A stretch of 64,000 bases of DNA from Lachnospiraceae bacterium (lineage in GTDB: Bacteria > Bacillota > Clostridia > Lachnospirales > Lachnospiraceae). Positions 1-7,463 of this stretch are shown one piece after another. Numbering within the stretch: the first letter of the stretch is position 1; every line of letters begins with the position of its first letter. Where the stretch lies: contig CP107199.1 of assembly GCA_025758065.1 (NCBI GenBank), forward strand, positions 3,890,181 through 3,954,180, in the 5' to 3' direction. The position numbers were made by a program, and so were the translations under genes. The notes beneath the pieces were generated by a model that was given only the letters and a program-made list of their open reading frames with translations, made no database searches and was not told the origin of the DNA.

Positions 1-15
1 GCTGTTTTTACGCAT
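1..15 (-). CDS. rbfA: Ribosome-binding factor A, first five codons only
   Basis: The first 15 bases, read on the minus strand, begin ATG and encode MRKNS, the usual start of Firmicute RbfA. An AAAGGG ribosome-binding site sits six bases upstream. It lies 42 bases downstream of the infB stop, where rbfA normally follows infB. The rest of the gene lies outside the window, so the call rests on five residues plus gene order. Confidence 0.7.
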
Positions 16-57
16 TATAATCCCTTTCTTTCAAAAACGAAACTTTGCACCAGCAGA

Positions 58-2904
58 CTATCTTGGAACCTCTACCATCATATAAGCTTCGATCTGGTCA
101 TCTTCCTGAAGGTCATTAAACTTCTCGAATACAAGACCGCACTCATATCCTGCAGCAACTTCTTTTACATCGTCTTTGAAACGTTTTAAGGAAGCTAAAG
201 GTCCTTCGTAGATCTGTTCTCCTTCTCTGGTAATGCGGCAGCTGCAGCCTCTCTGGAACTTGCCGTCCAGTACATAGGAACCGGCAATCGTACCAACACC
301 GGAAGCCTTGAACAGCTGACGGATCACTGCATGACCGATCACCTTTTCCTCAAATACAGGATCCAGCATGCCCTTCATAGCAGCTTCTACATCTTCAATC
401 GCCTGATAGATAACTTTATACAGACGTACATCTACCTTCTCACGCTCTGCAATAGATTTTGCAGTCGCATCAGGACGTACATTAAAACCAATGATGATCG
501 CATTGGAAGCAGAAGCCAGGGAAACGTCAGATTCATTGATGGCACCAACACCACCATGGATCACCTTTACTACTACTTCTTCATTAGACAGCTTGGTCAA
601 GCTCTGCTTTACTGCTTCTACAGAACCCTGGACATCTGCCTTGATGATCAAAGGAAGTTCCTTTACATTTCCTGCCTTGATCTGGCTGAACAGATCATCC
701 AGGGACAGTTTTGCCTTAGTGTCTTCCAGAAGCTTATTCTTGCTCTCAGAAATGAAGGTCTCAGCAAAGCTTCGTGCCTCTTTTTCGTTGTCAGTTGCTA
801 CAAATACCTCACCAGCCTGTGGTACATCATTTAAGCCTAAGATCTCTACAGGAGTGGACGGACCAGCTTCTTTTACTCTGCGGCCCTTGTCATCCATCAT
901 TGCACGGATCTTACCATAACATGCACCTGCTGCAATGGTTTCGCCAACTTTTAAGGTACCCTTCTGTACCAGTACAGTTGCAACAGGTCCTTTGCCCTTA
1001 TCCAGCTCAGCCTCGATCACAAGACCACGGCCCTTTCGGTTTGGGTTTGCTTTTAATTCAAGGACATCTGCTGTTAAAAGTACCATTTCCAGAAGATCTG
1101 TGATACCTTCCTTTGTATGTGCGGATACAGGGACGAAAATAGTGCTGCCCCCCCAGTCTTCCGGGATCAGCTCATATTCAGCCAGTTCCTGTTTTACCTT
1201 GTCAATGTTTGCACTTGGCTTATCGATCTTATTGATAGCAACAATGATCTCTACGCCAGCTGCTTTTGCATGATTGATAGCCTCCACAGTCTGTGGCATA
1301 ACACCATCATCTGCTGCTACTACCAGGATAGCAATATCAGTAGACTGGGCACCTCTCATACGCATAGCGGTAAATGCCTCATGTCCAGGTGTATCAAGGA
1401 AAGTGATCTTTCTTCCGTTGATCTCAATAACAGAAGCACCAATGTGCTGTGTGATACCGCCGGCCTCTCTGGAAGTTACATTGGTCTGGCGGATAGCATC
1501 CAGAAGGGATGTTTTACCATGGTCAACGTGACCCATTACACAGACTACAGGTGGTCTGGAAACCATATCTGCTTCGTTTTCATCATCTTCTTTCAGAAGT
1601 TCAGCAATAACATCAACCTTTTCTTCCTGCTCACAGAGAACATCAAATTCCATTGCGATCTCTTCTGCCTGCTCATAGTCAATCTCCTGGTTTAATGTAA
1701 CCATCTGACCCTTTAAGAACAGCTTCTTAACAATAACAGATGGCTGCAGCTTCATCTTATCAGCAAGTTCCTTGATGGTTAAGCGCTCTGGAAGAGTAAT
1801 GGTCTTAACATCCTCAACCTTAGCTTCTTCTTTCTTAGGCTGCGGCATGATGAAAGCTCCCTTTCCTGTCTTTGGTGCTTTCTTCTTGCCATCTTCTTCT
1901 CTGTCTCTCTTGTCAAAACGGTCATTCTTATGAGCGTTCTTGTTTGCCTGGCGGGTGCTGCTTGGCTTTGTCTGGATCGGGCTGTCAAAAGAAGATGTAC
2001 GGTTATCTCTGCTGCCAGAAGAACGGCGGCTGTCTCTGCTGCCATTTCTGTTTGTATTATCTCTGTCCTTATCTTCTCCGAAACGGGAGCCGAAACCGCC
2101 CTGGTTTCTGTCACGGTTCTGGAAGCCGCCCTGTGGTCTATCTCCACGGTTCTGGAAACCGCCCTGTGGTCTGTCTCCACGGTTCTGGAAACCGCCCTGT
2201 GGTCTGTCCCCGCGATTCTGGAAGCCGCCCTGCGGTCTATCACCACGGTTCTGGAAACCGCCCTGTGGTCTATCTCCACGGTTCTGGAAGCCGCCCTGTG
2301 GTCTATCTCCACGGTTGTCTCTTCCCTGATAACCGCCAGTTCTTCCATCACGGTTCTGATAGCCGCCCTGTGGTCTATCTCCACGGTTGTCTCTTCCCTG
2401 ATAGCCTCCGGTTCTTCCATCACGGTTCTGATAGCCGCCCTGTGGCCTCTCACCGCGGTTGTCTCTTCCCTGATAGCCATTCTGGCTTCTGTTCTGGAAA
2501 TCTCCTCTTTCGGTCTGTGCAGGTCTGTTTTCCACTGCCGGAGCAGATGTCTCCTGTACCTGTGTCTTTGCTTCTGCTGCCTGCACTGGTTTTGTCTCCT
2601 CAGCCTTAGGAGCTGCCTGCTGTGGCTTAGGCTGCTCCTTTGGTACCGGGCGCTTGATCTGCTGCTTTGCATTCTGCGGACGGAAAACAGCAGTCAGTTT
2701 CTTCTTTGCAGGTTCTGCTTTTTCTGCTTCTGCCTTTGGTGCTCCCTCTTTTTTCTGGCTGACAGCGTTTCTTACCATAATTTCCTGGTCTTTAGATACG
2801 CTGGAAGCCGCAAAAAGAGATGCAGAGCTGTCTTTCTGTTTAATAATATCTAATACTTCTTTACTGGTCTTACCCAGTTCATTTGCCAGTTCACTTACTC
2901 TCAT
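58..2904 (-). CDS. infB: Translation initiation factor IF-2
   Basis: This 948-residue GTPase brings initiator fMet-tRNA to the 30S subunit and promotes subunit joining. An IF2_N-type segment opens the protein (1-50). A long charged linker rich in Arg, Gly, Gln and Asn follows (about 130-300), then a second IF2_N segment (about 370-420). The G domain has GHVDHGKT at 458-465, the GGITQH switch at 482-487, DTPGH at 504-508 and NKID at 558-561, followed by the usual domain II, III and C-terminal domains. The length beyond typical IF-2 comes mostly from linker repeats. The gene overlaps ylxQ by 14 bases and precedes rbfA, the conserved nusA operon order. Confidence 0.98.
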   Translation of the reverse strand: MRVSELANELGKTSKEVLDIIKQKDSSASLFAASSVSKDQEIMVRNAVSQKKEGAPKAEAEKAEPAKKKLTAVFRPQNAKQQIKRPVPKEQPKPQQAAPKAEETKPVQAAEAKTQVQETSAPAVENRPAQTERGDFQNRSQNGYQGRDNRGERPQGGYQNRDGRTGGYQGRDNRGDRPQGGYQNRDGRTGGYQGRDNRGDRPQGGFQNRGDRPQGGFQNRGDRPQGGFQNRGDRPQGGFQNRGDRPQGGFQNRGDRPQGGFQNRDRNQGGFGSRFGEDKDRDNTNRNGSRDSRRSSGSRDNRTSSFDSPIQTKPSSTRQANKNAHKNDRFDKRDREEDGKKKAPKTGKGAFIMPQPKKEEAKVEDVKTITLPERLTIKELADKMKLQPSVIVKKLFLKGQMVTLNQEIDYEQAEEIAMEFDVLCEQEEKVDVIAELLKEDDENEADMVSRPPVVCVMGHVDHGKTSLLDAIRQTNVTSREAGGITQHIGASVIEINGRKITFLDTPGHEAFTAMRMRGAQSTDIAILVVAADDGVMPQTVEAINHAKAAGVEIIVAINKIDKPSANIDKVKQELAEYELIPEDWGGSTIFVPVSAHTKEGITDLLEMVLLTADVLELKANPNRKGRGLVIEAELDKGKGPVATVLVQKGTLKVGETIAAGACYGKIRAMMDDKGRRVKEAGPSTPVEILGLNDVPQAGEVFVATDNEKEARSFAETFISESKNKLLEDTKAKLSLDDLFSQIKAGNVKELPLIIKADVQGSVEAVKQSLTKLSNEEVVVKVIHGGVGAINESDVSLASASNAIIIGFNVRPDATAKSIAEREKVDVRLYKVIYQAIEDVEAAMKGMLDPVFEEKVIGHAVIRQLFKASGVGTIAGSYVLDGKFQRGCSCRITREGEQIYEGPLASLKRFKDDVKEVAAGYECGLVFEKFNDLQEDDQIEAYMMVEVPR
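2116..2478 (-). repeat. In-frame tandem repeats inside infB
   Basis: The IF-2 linker carries two nested repeat arrays. Six consecutive 33-bp units encode RGDRPQGGFQN (residues 198-263, bases 2116-2313). Before them are two full and one partial 24-residue units starting GYQGRDNRG (residues 143 to about 208). Units are nearly identical at DNA level, which suggests recent slippage or unequal exchange and predicts copy-number variation between strains. All units keep the reading frame. Confidence 0.9.
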
Positions 2905-3226
2905 TCAAACTACCTCCATTTACATTCATCCGTGATGCCAGGGATTTAGCAAATCCTGCGTCCTCAACTGAAAGGGAAGCACGAAATTCCTGTCCCATAG
3001 CATGCCCAAGTTCCTCTTTTGTGCCGAACAGATAGATAGGAACTTTATAGTGAGTACACATATTGGTAAACATTTTCTTTGTATTATCAGAAGCTTCTTC
3101 TGACACGATCACCATGTGGGAACGTCCGCTTTTTACAGACTTTTCCGTGGAAAATTCTCCGCTGACTACTCTTCTTGCCCTGGTTGCCAGTCCGATCAGA
3201 CTGAATACTTTATTTTTATCTGTCAA
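2891..3226 (-). CDS. ylxQ: L7Ae/L30e/S12e/Gadd45-family ribosomal protein (YlxQ-like)
   Basis: A small RNA-binding protein of the L7Ae family, encoded between ylxR and infB as in most Firmicutes. The family binds kink-turn RNA; the role of the YlxQ branch is not settled. The reading frame stays open up to 3256, but a TTG at 3226 is the better start: it gives the family N-terminus LTDKNKVFSLIGLATRARR and has a GGAG about ten bases upstream, inside the end of ylxR. The stop overlaps the infB start, so translation is probably coupled along the operon. The start choice is inference. Confidence 0.85.
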   Translation of the reverse strand: MTDKNKVFSLIGLATRARRVVSGEFSTEKSVKSGRSHMVIVSEEASDNTKKMFTNMCTHYKVPIYLFGTKEELGHAMGQEFRASLSVEDAGFAKSLASRMNVNGGSLNESK

Positions 3227-3488
3227 TTTCTTCCATCTCCTTTTCCAGAGTTTCATAAACCTCTCTGGGGATAGCCATTTTAAAGGATCGTTCCAGGCCT
3301 CTGCCCTTCACAGCCTTCTTAAAGCACTCCATAGACGGACACAGATAGGCGCCGCGGCCATTTTTACGTCCGGTTGCATCCAAAAGGATCTGATCCTCGG
3401 CTGTTTTGATCACTCTTATCATTTCTTTTTTACTTTTCATCTCACCGCAGCCAATGCACTGCCTCAGCGGGATCTTCTTTACACTCAC
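3216..3488 (-). CDS. ylxR: YlxR family RNA-binding protein (RNase P modulator RnpM)
   Basis: A 90-residue basic protein of the YlxR/DUF448 family. The N-terminal Cys pair (QCIGCGE) and the GRGAYLC motif near residues 44-50 are the family hallmarks. In Bacillus subtilis the family member (RnpM) binds RNA and modulates RNase P. Translation starts at GTG 3488, with AGGAG upstream. The gene lies between nusA and ylxQ, and its last codons overlap the TTG start of ylxQ. Confidence 0.93.
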   Translation of the reverse strand: MSVKKIPLRQCIGCGEMKSKKEMIRVIKTAEDQILLDATGRKNGRGAYLCPSMECFKKAVKGRGLERSFKMAIPREVYETLEKEMEEIDR

Positions 3489-3521
3489 CTATTATCACTC
3501 CTAATCTTCCAGAGCTTCTCT

Positions 3522-4658
3522 CTACTGTTCGTTGTTTTCTTCCTGGTAGTCATCCTGGGAAACTTCTTCTGTTTCTTCTGGAGCATCACCGTACTGTAAG
3601 CCCATCTGTTCAAACAGTCCCATTTCCTTTGCCTGGGTCTCACTCTTGATATCGATCTTATATCCGGTCAGTCTTGCTGCAAGACGTGCATTCTGTCCTT
3701 CCTTACCAATAGCCAGTGATAACTGGTAATCAGGAACGATGACCTGTGCCTCTTTTGCTTCTTCGTCTGCAACAACACAGATTACCTTTGCAGGGCTTAA
3801 TGCATTTTCGATCAGATATGCAGGATTCTCATCCCAGTTAATGATATCGATCTTTTCGCCGCGGAGTTCATTAACGATCGCATTGACTCTGGCGCCGTTT
3901 ACACCTACACATGCACCCACCGGATCTACGCTTGCATCATTGGACTTAACTGCGATCTTTGTTCTGGAACCTGCTTCTCTTGCAATTGCCTTGATCTCCA
4001 CAGTACCATCATGCACTTCAGATACTTCCTCTTCAAAAAGACGCTTTACAAGGTCTGGATGTGTTCTGGATACAGAAATACGCGGTCCCTTTGTTGTATC
4101 CTTTACTTCTACGATATAAACCTTGATACGCTCATTTGGACGGAAGGTCTCACCCTTTACCTGCTCGCTCTCATTTAAGATAGCATCTACTTTACCAAGA
4201 TTCACACTGATATTTTTTCCAAGGTAACGCTGTACAATACCGGTAGCAACATCTTTTTCCATGGTATAATAATCGTTGTATAATGCCTTGCGCTCTTCTT
4301 CGCGGATCTTCTGAAGGATCACATTCTTTGCGTTCTGGGTTGCGATACGTCCGAATTTTTTGGAATCTAAAGGCACCTGGACAACATCACCCAGCTGATA
4401 CTTGGCGCTGATCATTCTTGCGTCTGCTAGGCTGATCTCCATAACCGGGTCTTCTACCTCTTCTACTACGGTTTTTTCTGCATATACAGCAAAGTCACCG
4501 GTTGTGCGGTTCATAACAACCTTTACATTATCTGCTTTGCCGAAATTGTTTTTACAGGCAGTGATAAGGGAATTTTCAATTGCCTCAATCATGGTATCTT
4601 TAGAGATATTTTTCTCTTTTTCCAATACCTCCATTGCCTCTAACAGTTCCTTATTCAT
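3522..4658 (-). CDS. nusA: Transcription termination/antitermination protein NusA
   Basis: A 378-residue RNA polymerase-binding factor. The order is an N-terminal polymerase-binding domain (about 1-125), an S1 domain (about 130-200), and KH1 and KH2 domains. KH motifs are visible around VGACVGVNGARVNAI and LAIGKEGQNARLAARLTGYKIDI. It ends in a short acidic tail rich in Glu, Asp and Gln and lacks the extra C-terminal repeats of proteobacterial NusA. An AGGAGG precedes the ATG at 4658. In Firmicutes rimP-nusA is normally tight, but here a 159-bp repeat element separates them. Confidence 0.98.
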   Translation of the reverse strand: MNKELLEAMEVLEKEKNISKDTMIEAIENSLITACKNNFGKADNVKVVMNRTTGDFAVYAEKTVVEEVEDPVMEISLADARMISAKYQLGDVVQVPLDSKKFGRIATQNAKNVILQKIREEERKALYNDYYTMEKDVATGIVQRYLGKNISVNLGKVDAILNESEQVKGETFRPNERIKVYIVEVKDTTKGPRISVSRTHPDLVKRLFEEEVSEVHDGTVEIKAIAREAGSRTKIAVKSNDASVDPVGACVGVNGARVNAIVNELRGEKIDIINWDENPAYLIENALSPAKVICVVADEEAKEAQVIVPDYQLSLAIGKEGQNARLAARLTGYKIDIKSETQAKEMGLFEQMGLQYGDAPEETEEVSQDDYQEENNEQ

Positions 4659-4686
4659 GTTTATCCTCCTATCATGTTCTCCGTAT

Positions 4687-4845
4687 GTTCTCTCGGTGTT
4701 TTTCTGTATCTGATTTTGCGAGGAGATTTTTTGTCAGTTGTACCCAAATTTCTGAGGCGTACGCGGTGCGTACGTTGATGAAATTCGGGTGAGGCTGGCG
4801 GAAAATCGGCCGCAAAAGCAGATACACGAAAAATTCCGAGAAGAC
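4687..4845 (+). repeat. 159-bp palindromic repeat, copy A
   Basis: One of four copies of a 159-bp imperfect palindrome in this window (others start at 16770, 24768 and 25983). Its ends are inverted (here TTCTCTCGG and CCGAGAAGAC; TACTCTCGGAATCTTT in the best copies), and the centre is a smaller palindrome around GTACGCGGTGCGTAC. Conserved internal blocks include TTTTTTGTCAGTTG and GGAAAATCGGCCGCAAA. It sits inside the rimP-nusA operon and so should be transcribed as a long hairpin. No transposase gene is present, which fits a MITE-like or REP-like element. Confidence 0.85.
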
Positions 4846-4859
4846 ATCCCACTATACGG

Positions 4860-5327
4860 TTAAAAATCAAGTGCCAGACGGATCAGTGCAATATCCGCTT
4901 TTTCAAATACAGCCTCACTTCCATCTTCCATGGTCAGTGTCACTGTCTTATCATCATATGCGCTCAGTGTACCTGTAAATTCCTTCTGTCTGTCAATGGC
5001 TTTGTAAAGTCTTACCTCTACTTCGCGACCAATGCTTCTTTTGTAATCCTTTTCTTTCTTTAACGGTCTTCCAAGTCCCGGTGAGCTTACCTCTAAAATG
5101 TAGCTGTCATCAATAAAGTCTTCTTTATCCAGCCAGTCACTTAACCTGCGGCTGATCACTTCACAGTCATCCACTGCAATGCCGCCTTCTTTATCAATAT
5201 AAGCTCTTAAGTACCAGGTGCCTGCTTCTTTTACGTACTCTACATCTACCAGTTCAAAATTGTTCTCTTCCATGAGAGGAAGGAGGAACGCTTCTACCCT
5301 GCTTTCATAGCTTTCCTTTTTTGTCAT
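4860..5327 (-). CDS. rimP: Ribosome maturation factor RimP
   Basis: A 155-residue 30S-assembly factor. The N-terminal domain carries the family segment FELVDVEYVKEAGTWYLR followed by LRAYIDKEGG, and the central motif YILEVSSPGLGRPLK is characteristic. The C-terminal half is the SH3-like domain. It is the first gene of the nusA-infB operon, with a promoter at 5417-5445 and a hairpin-containing leader of about 80 nt. The start is ATG 5327. The spacing to nusA (about 200 bp) is unusual and is filled by the palindromic repeat. Confidence 0.95.
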   Translation of the reverse strand: MTKKESYESRVEAFLLPLMEENNFELVDVEYVKEAGTWYLRAYIDKEGGIAVDDCEVISRRLSDWLDKEDFIDDSYILEVSSPGLGRPLKKEKDYKRSIGREVEVRLYKAIDRQKEFTGTLSAYDDKTVTLTMEDGSEAVFEKADIALIRLALDF

Positions 5328-5360
5328 GTCTGCACCACCTTTCTTTCCCTAACAATACGA

Positions 5361-5384
5361 AAGAGTGGACCAGCGCCCACTCTT
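5361..5384 (-). promoter_or_regulatory. Hairpin in the rimP leader
   Basis: On the minus strand AAGAGTGG and CCACTCTT pair around a short loop between the rimP promoter and start codon. It lacks a long T tract, so it is more likely an mRNA-stabilising or regulatory stem than a full terminator. Its function is not known. Confidence 0.45.
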
Positions 5385-5416
5385 ACATTAAGTAAAATCC
5401 ATTAGTTATCGTATAC

Positions 5417-5445
5417 ACTATATCATCATGCGTGGGGAAATGCAA
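5417..5445 (-). promoter_or_regulatory. SigA-type promoter for rimP-nusA-infB operon
   Basis: On the minus strand TTGCAT (5440-5445) and TATAGT (5417-5422) are 17 bases apart, about 90 bases upstream of the rimP start. Identified by eye; no transcript evidence. Confidence 0.55.
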
Positions 5446-5473
5446 GCACTTTTTGCTTTGAAAGTGTTGTCAG

Positions 5474-5638
5474 GCAACAGTTGTGTTACAGTACACGGGC
5501 TCTCCATGCCCGCGCACTGTAACAGGATTTTGCCGATGCTCCGCATTCCGAATCGGCAAAATCCGCGGTCATAACTGTATCATACGGAATTTTCAGTTCA
5601 GAAAATTCCTACCCGTGAAAAGTAACACAGCTGTTTGC
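5474..5638. repeat. 165-bp nested palindromic element
   Basis: The intergenic stretch between rimP and hydF holds a set of stacked inverted repeats. The outer arms are AACAGTTGTGTTAC at the left and GTAACACAGCTGTT at the right. Inside are GTTACAGT/ACTGTAAC and GATTTTGCCGAT/ATCGGCAAAATC, and a smaller stem around GGAATTTTC/GAAAATTCC. It contains no plausible gene. The layout fits a MITE-like or bacterial interspersed repeat. I saw no second copy in the window. Confidence 0.6.
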
Positions 5639-5675
5639 ATTTATTATGGATGTCACGGTCTGATCAAATGTCCCT

Positions 5676-6887
5676 TTAGCCATAAAGCAGGGCTGCCGCC
5701 TGCGGGAATGGTTCCAGGCTGCGTTCTAAGACACCGTGGATATACGCGATGGTCATTCCGTAGTTAGTAATAGGAACATTCTGGTCGCAGGCACATTTAA
5801 TACGGTACTTCATTTCTTTTCCATTTAACATACAGCCGCCGCAGTGTATGATCAGCTTATATTGGCCCAAATCATCCGGAAATTCCGTGCCGGAGGTAAA
5901 GGTAAATTCCGGTTCTGATTTTGTGAACTGGCGGATCCAGTCCGGCAGTTTTACGGTTCCAATGTCGCCGCACTGTCTGTGGTGGGTACATCCTTCTGAG
6001 ATCAGGATCTTATCGCCAGTTTTTATCTTATTTAAAGCCGCCACGCCAGAGATCATTGCCTCCAGTTCCCCTTTATATCTGGCAAAGAGGATAGAAAAGG
6101 AGGTAAGCAGGATATCTTCTGGTGTATCTTTTGAGACTTTTCCAAACGCCTGGCTGTCAGTGATCACCAGCTTTGGCTTTTTCCCAATATTTTCCAGTGT
6201 ATTTTTCAGTTCATTGTCCTTTACTACAATAGAAACAGCACCTGCCTCTAAAATATCGCGGATAGTCTGCTGCTGTGGAAGGATCAGACGGCCTTTGGGA
6301 GCTGCTTTGTCAATAGGAACTACTAAAACCACAAAATCAGAAGGATTTAACAGGTCAGCTACCAATGGTTTTGAAACCGCTTCTGTTTTTGCTGCTTTTG
6401 CGATCGTTTCTTTTAACTCTGTAATGCCTTCTTTTGTGCGAGCACTAACTGCAAGGACCGGGATGTTTTCCGGTGCAGTCCTTGGACAGACTGCCCGGTC
6501 GATCTTATTAAATACCACAATACAGGGGATCTGCTTATCCTTTATCTTATCAAGAAGCTTTTCCTCTTCTGCCCCAAAACCAGTCTGGCTGTCCACAACG
6601 ATCACTGCAATGTCTGTTTTATTCAACGCCTGATAGCTTTTTCTTACCCTTAATGCACCCAGCTCGCCTTCATCATCAATACCAGGAGTATCGATCACCG
6701 TTACCGGGCCTAAAGGAAGCAATTCCATGGATTTATAGACCGGATCCGTAGTGGTTCCCTTTACGTCTGATACCACTGCCAGTTCCTGTCCGATCACTGC
6801 ATTTAATACACTGGATTTCCCTGCGTTTCTTCTGCCGAAAAAACTTATATGTATCCGTTCTCCTGATGGAGTTTCGTTCATTCCCAT
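5676..6887 (-). CDS. hydF: [FeFe]-hydrogenase H-cluster maturation GTPase HydF
   Basis: A 403-residue scaffold protein that assembles the 2Fe subcluster of [FeFe]-hydrogenase and delivers it to HydA. The N-terminal GTPase domain has GRRNAGKSS (P-loop), DTPGIDDEG and NKID. The C-terminal iron-sulfur region shows EGCTHHRQCGDIG and HCGGC, which supply cluster ligands. The family length is about 400. HydE, HydG and the hydrogenase itself are not in this window. It implies a fermentative, hydrogen-metabolising anaerobe. Confidence 0.95.
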   Translation of the reverse strand: MGMNETPSGERIHISFFGRRNAGKSSVLNAVIGQELAVVSDVKGTTTDPVYKSMELLPLGPVTVIDTPGIDDEGELGALRVRKSYQALNKTDIAVIVVDSQTGFGAEEEKLLDKIKDKQIPCIVVFNKIDRAVCPRTAPENIPVLAVSARTKEGITELKETIAKAAKTEAVSKPLVADLLNPSDFVVLVVPIDKAAPKGRLILPQQQTIRDILEAGAVSIVVKDNELKNTLENIGKKPKLVITDSQAFGKVSKDTPEDILLTSFSILFARYKGELEAMISGVAALNKIKTGDKILISEGCTHHRQCGDIGTVKLPDWIRQFTKSEPEFTFTSGTEFPDDLGQYKLIIHCGGCMLNGKEMKYRIKCACDQNVPITNYGMTIAYIHGVLERSLEPFPQAAALLYG

Positions 6888-6994
6888 ATCTGTACCTGCC
6901 TTTCTGTGCTGCTCGTCTGCTTTGTGGTTATTATACTTGCATGAGGACTGTTTTTCAAAGGGTTTTTAAGTCATTTTTGCAGAAAAAGCAATAT

Positions 6995-7023
6995 TTGCTT
7001 TTCCTATATAAATAGAGTATAAT
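6995..7023 (+). promoter_or_regulatory. Promoter for the hicB-like gene
   Basis: TTGCTT (6995-7000) and a perfect TATAAT (7018-7023) are separated by 17 bases, about 54 bases upstream of the ATG at 7077. Confidence 0.65.
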
Positions 7024-7076
7024 ACATAAACACACGGGGAAACCCGAATATTAGGAAACACCAGGAGGAGCCTGTT

Positions 7077-7352
7077 ATGACATTTGTATATCCCGCTGTT
7101 TTTACCCCTCATGAAAAAGACAATGGTTTTCATGTGGAATTCCCGGATCTGGAATGCTGCGAGGCAGATGGACCGGATTTAGAAGATGCTGTAGAAAATG
7201 CAAGGGACGCAGCCCGCAACTGGATCACCGCAGAGCTGGAAGATACCTGCGAGATCCCGCCTTCCACCCATGTAGATGACATTGAGCTGAAAGAGGGCAT
7301 GTTCATTAAGAATATTATGGTTATTATCAAGCTGCTGCCAGATAATGACTGA
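7077..7352 (+). CDS. HicB-family antitoxin-like protein, no partner HicA
   Basis: A 91-residue protein with the HicB fold signature: an opening strand YPAVFTPHEKDNGFHVEFPDLE, then the helix LEDAVENARDAARNWI. HicB proteins normally neutralise the HicA mRNA interferase and bind their own promoter. No small HicA-like gene lies on either side, and the gene is closed by its own terminator. It also lacks an obvious C-terminal DNA-binding segment. It may be a stand-alone HicB-like protein rather than a working antitoxin. AGGAGG precedes the start. Confidence 0.75.
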   Translation: MTFVYPAVFTPHEKDNGFHVEFPDLECCEADGPDLEDAVENARDAARNWITAELEDTCEIPPSTHVDDIELKEGMFIKNIMVIIKLLPDND

Positions 7353-7375
7353 CAGACTACTGCACAAGCGCAAAG

Positions 7376-7417
7376 AGCCCTGAACACACCATAAAACGTG
7401 CTCAGGGCTTTTCTTTT
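7376..7417 (+). terminator. Intrinsic terminator after hicB-like gene
   Basis: AGCCCTGA pairs with TCAGGGCT across a short loop, followed by TTTTCTTTTT. It may also serve the convergent minus-strand gene ending at 7464. Confidence 0.85.
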
Positions 7418-7463
7418 TAATTAAATCTGCCATATTTCCCGCCAGGGTTGGGAAAACTATTAC

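Noticed and set aside
2113..2478. CRISPR array
   Set aside because: The regular 33-bp periodicity is contiguous tandem repeats in the infB coding frame without spacers.
1779..2672. 297-residue minus-strand alternative frame within infB
   Set aside because: Arg-rich out-of-frame reading of the same repeats; infB itself is unmistakable.
1930..2853. Long plus-strand frame (307 residues) opposite infB
   Set aside because: It is the antisense of the repetitive infB linker; the open frame comes from the 33-bp repeat being divisible by three. Leu/Ser-rich, with no start signal.
4661..4870. 69-residue minus-strand reading frame between nusA and rimP
   Set aside because: It lies entirely on palindromic repeat copy A; the same peptide-like string appears at each repeat copy. 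It is a repeat artefact, not a gene.
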